A DNA stretch of 64,000 bases. Source: Piscirickettsia litoralis. Its GTDB lineage: Bacteria; Pseudomonadota; Gammaproteobacteria; Piscirickettsiales; Piscirickettsiaceae. A model generated the notes under the pieces. The model did not search any database, had not been told where the DNA came from, and saw only the letters and a list, made by a program, of their open reading frames with translations. The position numbers and the translations under genes are program-made. Below, piece by piece: positions 27,667-38,648 of this stretch. The stretch lies in NCBI RefSeq assembly GCF_001720395.1, contig NZ_MDTU01000001.1, positions 1,974,438 to 2,038,437 of the forward strand, written 5' to 3'. Numbering within the stretch: the stretch's first letter is position 1; the number at the start of each line of letters is the position of its first letter.

Positions 27667-28878
27667 CTAGCCCATTTTAGCGCGACCGCTACTTGTTGCT
27701 GAAAATATAATTGCAACAACAAGAAGCGTTATGAGTATTATTAAGTAAAAAATTGCCAATGGTATGGCTGTTTGCACTTTCAAAAGGCTGGCAAGCGATA
27801 CAAGTAGGGAAAGTACCAGTAAATATATAATAGACGACGCAGCTCCTGCTGTACCTGCCATTTCGGGAAATAAACTAATGCAGATGCCTGTACCCACTTG
27901 ATAAAGTCCTGCGCATGAAATAAAGAAGAAAATTGCAAACACAGGGATTGTTATCGCCCAAAAGTTAATAGGGAACTGAATTGACAGTATTGCTAATATA
28001 ATCGCTGAAGCTAGTGCAGCTAATAAATTTGAAATAACAATTCGGGCAAGCTTAAAACGGCTTTGCATAAAACGATAAACATAACTACCAACAAAGCATG
28101 CAGCTCCAAGAGAGAGTGCCGTATGACCAAAAGTGATTGCGCTATAGCCGAGTATATCTTGTATCAAAAATGAACCGGTGACCGCAAATATAACAATGAT
28201 ACTGGAAACACTCATAAACAATATACCTACCCAAAAAACAGGCGTTGTTAGAATTTGAAGGTATCGTTTGAAGATTTGTTGCTTGTGTATAGGTGTGCGT
28301 TGCCAATGAGTTTCAGGAAGGATGAGAAATGCACATAAGACCAGTGCTCCATATGCGGCTAAAAAAACAAAGTTGGCCTCCCAACCCAAGAAGTGTTGTA
28401 AATAAGCGCCGATAAATGGTGAAATTATTGGGCTTAGTGAAAAAAATAAACCAATCGGTGCCATTGCATGCTGAATTTTATTCACAGGTCCGTAGACATC
28501 GGCAATAAACGCTCTATAGCCAACAAACAAGGAGGCTAAAAAAAATCCTTGCATAAACCTTAATGCTAATAAAGAGTAAACATTAGGCGAAGCAGTGCAA
28601 AGTAAGCTGATAACCACGTAGAGAGCTAGCCCAATAGTCAGTGGTTTTTTTCGCCCAAAAGCATCTGATAAAGTGCCAAAGATAAGTGATCCAATTGCAA
28701 CGCCATAAGAAAAACATGGCAAGGTTAGTCTGGTTAGGTGAGGACTAGCGTTTAACCCTTTTGCTATCCATGGTAAAGAAGGTGCATAGAGGTCGACACC
28801 CATAGGACCGAGTATCACTGCAAAGCAAAGAATGGGGATAGTGAACCAGTAATTATGATATTGGTTGCTTTTCATCAT
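27667..28878 (-). CDS. Bcr/CflA-type MFS transporter
   Basis: 403 residues with about 12 membrane segments. GPMGVDLYAPSLPWIAKGL near residue 25 and GTLSDAFGRKKPLTIGL near residue 68 are family marks of Bcr/CflA drug exporters. It is related to, but clearly distinct from, the broken copy just upstream, and convergent with it. The substrate is unknown. The frame is intact. Confidence 0.9.
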   Translation of the reverse strand: MMKSNQYHNYWFTIPILCFAVILGPMGVDLYAPSLPWIAKGLNASPHLTRLTLPCFSYGVAIGSLIFGTLSDAFGRKKPLTIGLALYVVISLLCTASPNVYSLLALRFMQGFFLASLFVGYRAFIADVYGPVNKIQHAMAPIGLFFSLSPIISPFIGAYLQHFLGWEANFVFLAAYGALVLCAFLILPETHWQRTPIHKQQIFKRYLQILTTPVFWVGILFMSVSSIIVIFAVTGSFLIQDILGYSAITFGHTALSLGAACFVGSYVYRFMQSRFKLARIVISNLLAALASAIILAILSIQFPINFWAITIPVFAIFFFISCAGLYQVGTGICISLFPEMAGTAGAASSIIYLLVLSLLVSLASLLKVQTAIPLAIFYLIILITLLVVAIIFSATSSGRAKMG

Positions 28879-29115
28879 ATCGGATTAAACTCCAACAACG
28901 TGCTATCAGAAAATGTAAGACCCGAGACTCCAGGCAGACTAGCACAATAACTTATCCTCTGTCATCTTCGCTGTGAGATTATGTTAATTAACAGGGCAAC
29001 CTGCCAAACATTAATTCACTTTTATAAAAATAAAGCACTTTTAGGAAAAATTAAAAATTTATGTTCAACGTTTGTGGTTTAAGATTTAGATGAATAAAAA
29101 AGAACAATGTCGGCA
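28879..29115. other. intergenic region, no gene seen
   Basis: This is an AT-rich stretch holding the promoter region of the MFS gene (minus strand). No coding frame, repeat or structured RNA was recognised apart from the thiC terminator that begins at 29116. Confidence 0.4.
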
Positions 29116-29151
29116 TGAATAAAATATAAGGGCTTTTCATTAAGCCCTTAT
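29116..29151 (-). terminator. terminator of thiC
   Basis: ATAAGGGCTT / AAGCCCTTAT stem (29126-29151) followed on the minus strand by a T-rich tail. Confidence 0.75.
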
Positions 29152-29195
29152 ATTATATATGATAAAAATAATTAATTTTAAAAATAACGACCTGG

Positions 29196-31225
<2,030 letters not shown>

Positions 31226-31321
31226 ACCCAGGTTTATATCCTAAGGGTGAGAGAATGTAAAGGCTTTTCACACCTGCTACACTAGGGCTAAAGCATGACC
31301 TGATGGAAGGATGAGGGAGCG

Positions 31322-32803
31322 ATGGAAGAAGTTAATTTATATACGACAGAGCAAGTACGAGCTTTAGATCAAGTGGCTATTCATGAATTTAATATCAATA
31401 GCTTCGAGCTGATGCAAAAAGCAGGCGCTGCAGCTTTTCAAGTTATCCAAGAGTATTATCCAGCGAAAAAGCAGTTGTTAATTTTTTGCGGCAAGGGTAA
31501 TAATGCCGGGGATGGTTATATTATTGCATCCCTTGCTAAGCAAGCGGGCTGGGAGGTTTTAGTTCAGGGTTTAAGTCACATCGATAAATTATCGGGTGAT
31601 GCTTATAAGGCTGCAGACTTAGCCATCAATGCCGGCGTAAAGATATCTAGCTTAAATTGCTCAGAGCAAGTTTGTAGTGAAAAAACAGTGATTATTGATG
31701 CTTTATTAGGAACAGGCTTTCAAGGTAAACTGCAGCATGACTATTTGCGAGCGATGCGCTTTATTAATCAGCTAAATGCACCTTGTCTGAGCATCGATGT
31801 GCCTTCGGGGTTGAATGCAAGCCTGGGCATATGCACTCAAGAGGCAGTGCGTGCTGAGCAGACGGTGACTTTTATAGGGAATAAGCAAGGCTTATATACT
31901 GGAGATGGGCCTGAATATGCTGGGCGAGTGATTTATCGTTCTTTGGATTTAGCAGCGAAGATTTATAATAAAATACAGCCGGATAGTTATTTACTGCAGC
32001 AGGCAAGCACATTACTCACTAAGCGTCGTAAAAATAGCCATAAGGGAGGCTATGGTGAGACTCTTGTGTTGGCCGGTGGTCCTGGCATGCTGGGAGCTGG
32101 ATTGATGGCGGCGACTGCAGCGTTGCGTGCGGGGGCGGGCTTAGTGAGGCTTGCAACACTGGAGGATCATGCCCGGCTTGTTGCCTTATATCAGCCAGAG
32201 TTGATGAGTTATGGGCTGAGTGAAAATACCAGCAGTGATGAGCTGCTAGATTTAGTCAGTCAGGCCGATACCCTGCTGGTTGGTCCAGGTTTAGTCGATA
32301 GTGCGTGTGGTTTGTCTATTATGGATAGAGTGATACGTCAGGCAATTTCCCTGAATAAACATTTAGTCTTGGATGCCGGTGCGCTTGGCTGGTTGGCTAA
32401 AAATCCACTGCAATATGAAAACTGGTTACTCACCCCTCATCCGGGTGAAGCGGCTCGACTATTGAACTGTAGTAGTGAGAAAATTCAAGAAAATCGCTTT
32501 ATGACAATTAAAAAATTACAGCAAAAGTATCAGGGGTGTGTGGTTTTAAAAGGTTGTGGCAGCCTAATTGCTGATGAGAAAAATATTTATGTTTGTCCCT
32601 ATGGTAATCCAGGGATGGCTAGTGCAGGGATGGGGGATGTATTAGCGGGTATAGCCGCAGGTCTTGCTTTTCAATTAGATTCTATCAGCCTTGCGGCGCA
32701 GTATGCGGTGACTCAACATGGCTGGACTGCTGATCGTCTGTTATTGCAAAAAGGGGAGGCAGGTTTGCTGGCAACGGATATTATCCAAGCTTTAAGAGTT
32801 TAG
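31322..32803 (+). CDS. nnr: bifunctional NAD(P)H-hydrate epimerase/ADP-dependent dehydratase
   Basis: 493 residues. The N-terminal YjeF epimerase domain (about 1-215, CGKGNNAGDGYIIA) is fused to the C-terminal ribokinase-like dehydratase domain (about 230-490). The latter has KGGYGETLVLAGGPGM and GNPGMASAGMGDVLAGI. Together they repair hydrated NAD(P)H. GAGGGAG precedes the ATG. The usual neighbour tsaE is absent; the gene stands alone, divergent from thiC. Confidence 0.95.
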   Translation: MEEVNLYTTEQVRALDQVAIHEFNINSFELMQKAGAAAFQVIQEYYPAKKQLLIFCGKGNNAGDGYIIASLAKQAGWEVLVQGLSHIDKLSGDAYKAADLAINAGVKISSLNCSEQVCSEKTVIIDALLGTGFQGKLQHDYLRAMRFINQLNAPCLSIDVPSGLNASLGICTQEAVRAEQTVTFIGNKQGLYTGDGPEYAGRVIYRSLDLAAKIYNKIQPDSYLLQQASTLLTKRRKNSHKGGYGETLVLAGGPGMLGAGLMAATAALRAGAGLVRLATLEDHARLVALYQPELMSYGLSENTSSDELLDLVSQADTLLVGPGLVDSACGLSIMDRVIRQAISLNKHLVLDAGALGWLAKNPLQYENWLLTPHPGEAARLLNCSSEKIQENRFMTIKKLQQKYQGCVVLKGCGSLIADEKNIYVCPYGNPGMASAGMGDVLAGIAAGLAFQLDSISLAAQYAVTQHGWTADRLLLQKGEAGLLATDIIQALRV

Positions 32804-32923
32804 AATGAAAAGGTGAGTTGGGACAGGGTTTACTAAGATAAAGATATTTGATTTTAAAGAGATAAAAAACATCAATTGACAGTCTGTGTTCAGGCTGTCA
32901 TGCTGCCGTTTTTAGGAGGGCGT

Positions 32924-33694
32924 ATGAGAGTTATTTCTGCAAATGTAAATGGCATACGAGCGGCGGCGCGTAAAGGTTTTTTTGATTGGTTAAATATTGT
33001 GAATGCGGATGTTATTTGTATTCAAGAGACTAAGGCGCAGGAGCATCAGCTCGATGATGATCTCTTTAACCCTGAGGGTTATCACCGTTATTTATTTGAT
33101 GCAGAAAAAAAAGGCTATAGTGGTGTTGCGATTTATAGCAAGCAAAAGCCAGATGCTGTGCACACTGGCCTAGGCTTTGAAATCGCTGATCGTGAAGGAC
33201 GCTATATTCAAGCGGATTTTGGCAAGCTAAGTATTGCATCTTTATATCTACCTTCGGGGTCTTCTTCAGAGGAGCGCCAGGACAGAAAATGGCAGTTTAT
33301 GCATAATTTTATGGAAATACTCAAAGGTTATAGAGAGGATGGTCGAGAATATATTATTTGTGGAGATTGGAATACTATTCACCAAGAAATAGACATTAAA
33401 AATTTTAAATCCAATCAAAAAACCTCAGGCTGCACACCGGCTGAGCGTGCTTGGATGGATGATGTAATTAATGATGTGGGTTTTGTCGATGCCTTTCGCG
33501 TGGTGAATCAGCAAGCTGAGCAATATACCTGGTGGTCGAACCGCGGTCAGGCTTGGGCAAAGAATGTCGGTTGGCGGATAGATTATCAACTGATTACGCC
33601 AAACTTAAAAGATAAAGTGGCAAGTGAAAGTATTTATAAAGAAGAGCGTTTTTCTGATCATGCGCCTTTGATTATTGATTATAACAACTTATAA
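32924..33694 (+). CDS. xthA: exodeoxyribonuclease III
   Basis: 256 residues. An AP endonuclease and 3'-5' exonuclease of base-excision repair. The EEP-fold catalytic motifs are visible: NVNGIRAAARKGF, IQETKAQ, CGDWNTIHQEIDIKN and SDHAPLI. The start at 32924 has AGGAGGG five bases upstream; an in-frame start further up (32876) lacks one. Confidence 0.95.
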   Translation: MRVISANVNGIRAAARKGFFDWLNIVNADVICIQETKAQEHQLDDDLFNPEGYHRYLFDAEKKGYSGVAIYSKQKPDAVHTGLGFEIADREGRYIQADFGKLSIASLYLPSGSSSEERQDRKWQFMHNFMEILKGYREDGREYIICGDWNTIHQEIDIKNFKSNQKTSGCTPAERAWMDDVINDVGFVDAFRVVNQQAEQYTWWSNRGQAWAKNVGWRIDYQLITPNLKDKVASESIYKEERFSDHAPLIIDYNNL

Positions 33695-33797
33695 ATTAAC
33701 CGGTTTTAATTAAAAATCAAAAACCAGATAGATTGAGCTAGGACAAAGTAAGGTTAAATCGGTATAGTGGAAGATAAATAAAATTTGGGAGAGCGTC

Positions 33798-34721
33798 ATG
33801 ATTTCAGGTATTGGCATTGTTGTTATTGTCTTGGTTGTATTGGCTATAGTTGTTGTATTGATGGGAGTGAAGGTGGTTCCGCAAGGAAGTGAGTGGACCA
33901 TAGAACGTTTTGGTCGCTATACCCATACGTTAAAGCCTGGTTTGGCCTTGATTATTCCCATGATAGATCGTGTCGGCGCTAAATTGAATATGATGGAGCA
34001 AGTCTTAGATATTCCATCACAAGAGATTATCAGCCGGGATAATGCCATGGTGAGAGTGGATGCGGTGGTGTTTTTCCAGGTGACAGACGCAGCACAAGCC
34101 GCTTATGAAGTGAATCAATTAGAGCACGCGATTCGCAATTTAACCATGACTAATATTCGGACGGTTTTAGGGGCAATGGATTTAGATAGCATGCTCTCTA
34201 AGCGTGATGGCATCAATAGTAAACTGCTGATGGTGATTGATGAGGCGACAGGGCCTTGGGGAGTAAAAGTCACACGCATTGAGATTAAAGAAATTGCGCC
34301 TCCGGCAGACTTGGTTGATTCAATGGCAAGGCAAATGAAAGCAGAGCGTGATAAGCGTGCGGCCATCTTAGAGTCTGAAGGTATGCGTCAATCTGAAATT
34401 CTTCAAGCCGAAGGCAGTAAGCAAGCGGTGATTTTGGCGGCAGAAGGTGAGAAAGAGCAGGCGTTTCGCCAAGCTGAAGCACGTGAGCGTTTGGCACTTG
34501 CAGAGGCCAATGCGACAGAAACACTTTCTAATGCCTTAAATACGGGGAATGTCCAGGCAATTAATTATTTTATTGCTCAAAAATATATAGAAGCCCTATC
34601 AACGATTGGCTCTGCAGAGAACCAAAAAGTCATTATGATGCCCTTAGAGGCCAGCCAGCTCATTGGTTCTGTGGGCGGTATTGGTGAGATTATTAAAAAT
34701 ACCTTCAAAGATAATCAATAA
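33798..34721 (+). CDS. SPFH/band 7 membrane protein (QmcA-like)
   Basis: 307 residues. One N-terminal membrane segment (about 1-22) is followed by an SPFH/PHB domain (about 25-190, [23 protein letters not shown]). A long coiled-coil region rich in Ala/Glu comes next (about 185-255, [20 protein letters not shown]). Stomatin-like proteins organise membrane microdomains and influence protein quality control. The NfeD-type gene follows 18 bases later, the classic SPFH-NfeD pair. Confidence 0.93.
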   Translation: MISGIGIVVIVLVVLAIVVVLMGVKVVPQGSEWTIERFGRYTHTLKPGLALIIPMIDRVGAKLNMMEQVLDIPSQEIISRDNAMVRVDAVVFFQVTDAAQAAYEVNQLEHAIRNLTMTNIRTVLGAMDLDSMLSKRDGINSKLLMVIDEATGPWGVKVTRIEIKEIAPPADLVDSMARQMKAERDKRAAILESEGMRQSEILQAEGSKQAVILAAEGEKEQAFRQAEARERLALAEANATETLSNALNTGNVQAINYFIAQKYIEALSTIGSAENQKVIMMPLEASQLIGSVGGIGEIIKNTFKDNQ

Positions 34722-34739
34722 GTTTTAGGGAGTGAAAGA

Positions 34740-35213
34740 ATGGAGCACCTATTAAACCAACTGCAGTATTGGCACTGGCTTAGTTTTGGCATTGTCTTGA
34801 TGGTTTTTGAAGTGCTCGGCGCTGGGGGGATTTTGCTCTGGTGTGGCATGGCAGCGCTTGTTGTTGGAATCGTGTTATGGATAGTGCCGATTCCCTGGGA
34901 AGCCCAGCTTTTTTTATTTGCGGTGCTAAGCATAGTCTCGGTTGTGCTATGGCGAATGTATTGGAAAAAACACCCTCAACGCGTCGATCAGCCCAACCTT
35001 AACCAGCGCACGCAACGTTTAATCGGTCATGAATTTATATTGCCCACCGTTTTGAACCCGGGTGAGTCGATTCGGGTAAAAATTGAGGGCACCCATTGGA
35101 AAGCAGTTAGCGATACAAAGATTACAGCAGGAAGTAAAGTCAAAGTTATAGCTGTTGGGGCGAACGAGGTGCATGTTCAACCCGTTGACTTTAATGATTC
35201 AATAGAAAATTAG
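34740..35213 (+). CDS. NfeD family membrane protein
   Basis: 157 residues with three to four hydrophobic segments in the first 75 residues. A soluble OB-fold domain follows (about 95-150, IRVKIEGTHWKAVSDTKITAGSKVKVIAVGANEVHVQP), matching the short NfeD/YbbK-partner type. It forms an operon with the preceding SPFH gene and probably a membrane complex with that protein. Confidence 0.92.
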   Translation: MEHLLNQLQYWHWLSFGIVLMVFEVLGAGGILLWCGMAALVVGIVLWIVPIPWEAQLFLFAVLSIVSVVLWRMYWKKHPQRVDQPNLNQRTQRLIGHEFILPTVLNPGESIRVKIEGTHWKAVSDTKITAGSKVKVIAVGANEVHVQPVDFNDSIEN

Positions 35214-35313
35214 CTGATCCTTTATACTTCAACAAGACTGTCGATATATCTAATTTTTACTAATAATAGCTGGAAAAAGCGCTACTGCGGTTCCATGTTA
35301 GGGCATTCTTGCT

Positions 35314-35490
35314 ATGGCTAAGAGTGTTTATACTCTGATTAAACACCTCTATCTGGTGTGGCATACACGTCACCACTTATTGTGCGATGCGATTACTCAC
35401 TTGTTTACTGAATTTGTCAGTTATGCTTTAGATTCGATTATATTAACAGCGGTTAAACGACTTTCTAAGGCTTTGAGCTGGGGTTTTTAG
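35314..35490 (+). CDS. possible 58-aa hypothetical protein
   Basis: An open frame MAKSVYTLIKHLYLVWHTRHHL to LSKALSWGF, 58 codons, sits in an otherwise empty 412-base gap. It has an amphipathic, basic composition but no good ribosome-binding site. I see no family. It may be chance. The rest of the gap holds nothing else I can support. Confidence 0.25.
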   Translation: MAKSVYTLIKHLYLVWHTRHHLLCDAITHLFTEFVSYALDSIILTAVKRLSKALSWGF

Positions 35491-35625
35491 CTGCTTTATT
35501 TTTTAATAAAAAAGGAAAAGGTGTGTTTAAAAGTTACATGAATTAGTTGTAGTCGCCTTTCAATATTTTCTTGTTTGAATTCTTAAAGTTAGGTAAAGTT
35601 TAGTGGGTTTGATTAAGAGATGATT

Positions 35626-35967
35626 ATGAGAAAAATCACGGTTACGACTGTTCTGCTTTGTTTTTTGCAAATATTCCAAACGACTGCTGCTGAAAATGTT
35701 AGGAGCAAAGACACATCAATCTACTCGGTAGGAGGCGATGCAAACTGGAAAAGCAGCGCCTTGACTGAGGAAATACTTGCAAAATTGCCTTCAGCTCTAA
35801 CGCCAGGTGTTACGCTTCACTTAACATCACATCTTTCGTTAAAAGTCACCTTGGAGGGCTTATTGTCTGTGGAGTCAGAAGAGGAAGGGGGTGAGGCTAG
35901 TACAAATGAACACTTAGTGAACTTATCCCTTAATGGTTTTTTGATGAATGTTCGGTACACTTTCTAG
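35626..35967 (+). CDS. small secreted protein, perhaps a remnant of an outer-membrane barrel
   Basis: 113 residues. A clear signal peptide (MRKITVTTVLLCFLQIFQTTAA) is followed by 90 residues ending LNGFLMNVRYTF. A terminal Phe after alternating hydrophobic residues resembles the last strand of outer-membrane beta-barrels, yet the protein is too short for one. It may be an internally deleted OMP or a small periplasmic protein. AAGAGA lies six bases before the ATG at 35626. A terminator follows at 36024. Confidence 0.55.
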   Translation: MRKITVTTVLLCFLQIFQTTAAENVRSKDTSIYSVGGDANWKSSALTEEILAKLPSALTPGVTLHLTSHLSLKVTLEGLLSVESEEEGGEASTNEHLVNLSLNGFLMNVRYTF

Positions 35968-36023
35968 CAGAGCGTGTGGGAATTTTTCTAAAAATGATAC
36001 TGTAATTGTTAGTATTGAGTTGA

Positions 36024-36045
36024 TAAAGCTCCAAAAGGAGCTTTT
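36024..36045 (+). terminator. intrinsic terminator
   Basis: AAAGCTCC / GGAGCTTT perfect 8-pair stem with loop AAAA, followed by TTTT-rich sequence. It is shared between the small secreted protein gene and the convergent FTR1 gene. Confidence 0.7.
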
Positions 36046-36055
36046 AAATTTATTT

Positions 36056-36907
36056 TTATCTGGGTTGATTTTCTATTGATTGATTATTATCATCTTGTTT
36101 GTCGTTTTTATTTTTTAAATAAGCTGGTGTTAGGAAAATAATAGCTAGAACTGCTAAATAGATAATCAATTGCATCGCACTGGGTTGATCATTATAACCA
36201 AACATGATTGCAAAAAATTTGCCGACTAAACTGTGATCTGAGAGTAGAGCTGAAGTATCCCAAATGTGTGGAATAATTGCGGGTAATGCGTCAATGCTGA
36301 TTAATTTTCCCGTTGCTTTTGAAGCGAGGCCTGCGGCAATAAAGGCGAGTAATATACTGGTTACTGTAAATAATTGTTTTAAAGGCAGGCGAATAAAACC
36401 CTGATACATTAATACACTGAGTGCTAAGCCTAAAGCTAATCCGATTAAAGCGCCTGAGGTAAGAGCTATGATTGAGGTTTGGTTGGAGATAAAGATACTG
36501 TATAAGAACAGTATAATTTCTGACCCTTCGCGCAAAATAGCAAGACCAACGATAATTGAAAGCATCGATAAGGAGGCTTGGCCGCTAATAATCGCTTGGC
36601 CTGTGCTTTTTAAGCGGCTTGCAAACTCTTGGCTGTGTTGCTTCATCCAGATCACGGTATAAGCAATTAAGCCTGTCGCAGCAAATAAAATAATGGCATT
36701 TAAAACTTGTTTGCTCGCGCCTTTGAAAATGCTTGAAAATAAGATCATGAGTAAGGCGAGTATAAATGCACCGCCAATCCCTGAAATAATACCAATATTA
36801 ATCCAACGTTTGCGACCAGGGATATTTTGAGTGGCTGCAAGTAATACGCTGATAATAATTGCCATTTCCATAACTTCACGGAAAACGATGATCAGTGAGG
36901 CAAGCAT
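36056..36907 (-). CDS. FTR1 family high-affinity iron permease
   Basis: 283 residues with seven likely membrane segments. The iron-binding REXXE motifs are REVME (about residue 10) and REGSE (about residue 126), diagnostic for FTR1/EfeU. It transports iron across the inner membrane. Bacterial partners EfeO and EfeB are absent here, so it may act alone or with unlinked partners. A near-perfect Fur box lies 37 bases upstream of the start, so iron repression is expected. Confidence 0.93.
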   Translation of the reverse strand: MLASLIIVFREVMEMAIIISVLLAATQNIPGRKRWINIGIISGIGGAFILALLMILFSSIFKGASKQVLNAIILFAATGLIAYTVIWMKQHSQEFASRLKSTGQAIISGQASLSMLSIIVGLAILREGSEIILFLYSIFISNQTSIIALTSGALIGLALGLALSVLMYQGFIRLPLKQLFTVTSILLAFIAAGLASKATGKLISIDALPAIIPHIWDTSALLSDHSLVGKFFAIMFGYNDQPSAMQLIIYLAVLAIIFLTPAYLKNKNDKQDDNNQSIENQPR

Positions 36908-36943
36908 AATAAAATCTCCTTATTTTTAGAATAATCAGTTTTA

Positions 36944-36962
36944 GATAATGATAATCATTATT
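36944..36962 (-). promoter_or_regulatory. Fur box upstream of FTR1 gene
   Basis: GATAATGATAATCATTATT matches the 19-base Fur consensus GATAATGATAATCATTATC at 18 positions. It lies in the promoter region of the iron permease gene. Confidence 0.92.
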
Positions 36963-37390
36963 AATTATAGCCATATTACTGGTTACTTCAAATGTAAGGT
37001 TGGTGATTTGTCATTTTTAAAAAGCTGGCAGCAGTATATAAAAATATTTAAACTTTTATTTAATGTATTTTAAATGCTTTATTTTTTATTTATTCATAAT
37101 ACTCTCCTGTTTTTGTTTATGGCTGCTTATGTTGAAAGTATTTTTATTTTGTGATAATCCTATAGATGGCCGTTAAACAAACTTTATTCATCTTGGTTAA
37201 AAGGTGTGATCGCCTTTTTGCAAGATGGATTTTGAACCAAAAAAATATCGTAATGAGGCGAGAATATAACTGTTTACTTTAATAAGCACGGTATCGTTTT
37301 TAAGCGTTATGATTTTAATTGATCAAAATATTGAATATTTTAGCGGGTTTTATCGGCCTTAGTTTAAAACAAAACCTAATGGAGGATATC
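36963..37390. other. AT-rich leader/promoter region of the peptide gene at 37391
   Basis: No convincing gene is present. A terminator-like hairpin (AAAAGGTG / CGCCTTTT, 37199-37219) stands about 170 bases before the 38-aa peptide gene and could be an attenuator. A 15-codon frame (37129-37176) precedes it but lacks a ribosome-binding site. Confidence 0.35.
37199..37219 (+). terminator. terminator-like hairpin upstream of the peptide gene
   Basis: AAAAGGTG / CGCCTTTT with one G-U pair, loop TGAT, and a short T5 tail. No plus-strand gene precedes it, so it may attenuate transcription into the downstream peptide gene. Confidence 0.45.
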
Positions 37391-37507
37391 ATGGAAAATA
37401 AAGAAGTTGCTCTTGAAAATTGGTTTGATCTTGAAACGCATCAAGAAGCTGTTGAAATGATGGAAGAAGATGCAGTCGTCCCTTTTGGTACTGCGCTTTG
37501 GCCTTAA
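37391..37507 (+). CDS. 38-aa acidic peptide, possible RiPP precursor or signalling peptide
   Basis: It is preceded by GGAGG six bases before the ATG, among the strongest ribosome-binding sites in the window. The peptide has ten Asp/Glu and one Lys in its first 27 residues (MENKEVALENWFDLE...), then a neutral tail AVVPFGTALWP. An acidic leader and a short hydrophobic C-terminal core are the layout of many ribosomally made, modified peptides. A terminator hairpin follows, then the M29-like gene, so precursor mRNA would be in excess. No homologue is recognised. Confidence 0.6.
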   Translation: MENKEVALENWFDLETHQEAVEMMEEDAVVPFGTALWP

Positions 37508-37541
37508 AGTTAAAGTAAATTAACTTAAGTGCTTTTGATAT

Positions 37542-37573
37542 AGGGAAGAGTTCTCTTTCCTGTGTCTTTTTTT
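37542..37573 (+). terminator. intrinsic terminator between peptide and M29-like gene
   Basis: AGGGAAGA / TCTTTCCT stem (one G-U pair) with loop GTTC, then T7 at 37567-37573. Partial readthrough would let the downstream gene be transcribed at a lower level. Confidence 0.7.
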
Positions 37574-37602
37574 GATTTCTTATTTTATCTTGTGTGGTAT
37601 TT

Positions 37603-38571
37603 ATGAACGCTATTCGCAATTTCCTTTTTTATTTAAAATTTCACCCGGCAATTAAAAATATTGATGAAGCTAATATAGTCATTGGCTTTAGTGAGAAGTA
37701 TTCAGGATTAATAAGTGAGATGGTGGCATTTAACACTTTGGCAGGGCTAAACTATAAATTTACTCCTTATAATTTAGAGAAAGAAAAAAAAGAACGGCTA
37801 ATGCACGCGATAGATGAAGAGTGTGATTTATTTTTACTGTTTTATGACTCATCTACTTTAAAAAATCCTACGCCTCACGGACCTGAGTATATTTATGCGA
37901 TTAATCCTGTGATTAAAAAAAATTGGAAGAAGTCAGTTTTATTTAAAGATTATGGCCAATTTTTTAATGAGGCATTTATGATAGACCCTGAGCGTATTGC
38001 CAACATTAATAATAAATTGATTCAGATTGCTCATGCCTCAACTCAATTAAAATTTACAGATAACAATGGCTCGCACTTAACTGCTAAATTATCTGCCGCA
38101 GAGCAAAAATGGACAAACATAAATGGTATCGGTAATTTGGACATTGTACCCGGCGAAATTGCAACCCACTCTGATGAAATCAATGGTAAAGTGTATTTTA
38201 GCGGTGCGTTTTTAAGTACAATTCCATTTGCGATTAAATACGGTGTGATAGAGCAACCACTTGAATTACATATTGAAGATAGTGAAATTAAATTTGTAGG
38301 TTCAGAGAATTCTGACTTAAAAAGAGATTTTAATAAATATTTATCAATGAATTCTTCAAATCGGCGAATAGAAGAGCTTGGCATTGGTACTAACGAAGGG
38401 GTAATTCAGCTACATGGGCGTAACGCAGGGTTTGAAGAACGGCATTGTGGCCTACATCTTGGTTTGGGTGGTGGCGCAATGGGGAGTCACCATTTGGACT
38501 TAATCTTTTCTTCGGGGAGTATTAATTTTGATAAGACTCAAGTTTTTGGTGGGAAGTCCTATCTAGTCTAG
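37603..38571 (+). CDS. M29 aminopeptidase-like protein (COG2309-type)
   Basis: 322 residues. The C-terminal half resembles the M29/AmpT metallopeptidases: PGEIATH (about 183-189), EELGIGTNEG (257-266), GLHLGLG (283-289) and SHHLDL (295-300). These supply Glu, Glu, His, His and Asp in the order of the family's metal ligands. The Tyr ligand known in M29 enzymes is not obvious. The N-terminal half is divergent and shorter than in canonical enzymes. Its location after a 38-aa peptide suggests the peptide is its substrate or ligand. ATG 37603 is chosen; GTG 37594 is possible. Neither has a good ribosome-binding site. Confidence 0.7.
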   Translation: MNAIRNFLFYLKFHPAIKNIDEANIVIGFSEKYSGLISEMVAFNTLAGLNYKFTPYNLEKEKKERLMHAIDEECDLFLLFYDSSTLKNPTPHGPEYIYAINPVIKKNWKKSVLFKDYGQFFNEAFMIDPERIANINNKLIQIAHASTQLKFTDNNGSHLTAKLSAAEQKWTNINGIGNLDIVPGEIATHSDEINGKVYFSGAFLSTIPFAIKYGVIEQPLELHIEDSEIKFVGSENSDLKRDFNKYLSMNSSNRRIEELGIGTNEGVIQLHGRNAGFEERHCGLHLGLGGGAMGSHHLDLIFSSGSINFDKTQVFGGKSYLV

Positions 38572-38648
38572 CCTGTATTAGTAGTTGTTCTTTTTGCGAG
38601 AAGTTTCTAATATGAAGACGTGACTTAAAAAGAGAGGAACAATAGATA

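Noticed and set aside
38043-38384. 113-codon frame antisense to the M29-like gene
   Set aside because: The M29-like protein has family motifs across the same bases on the other strand.
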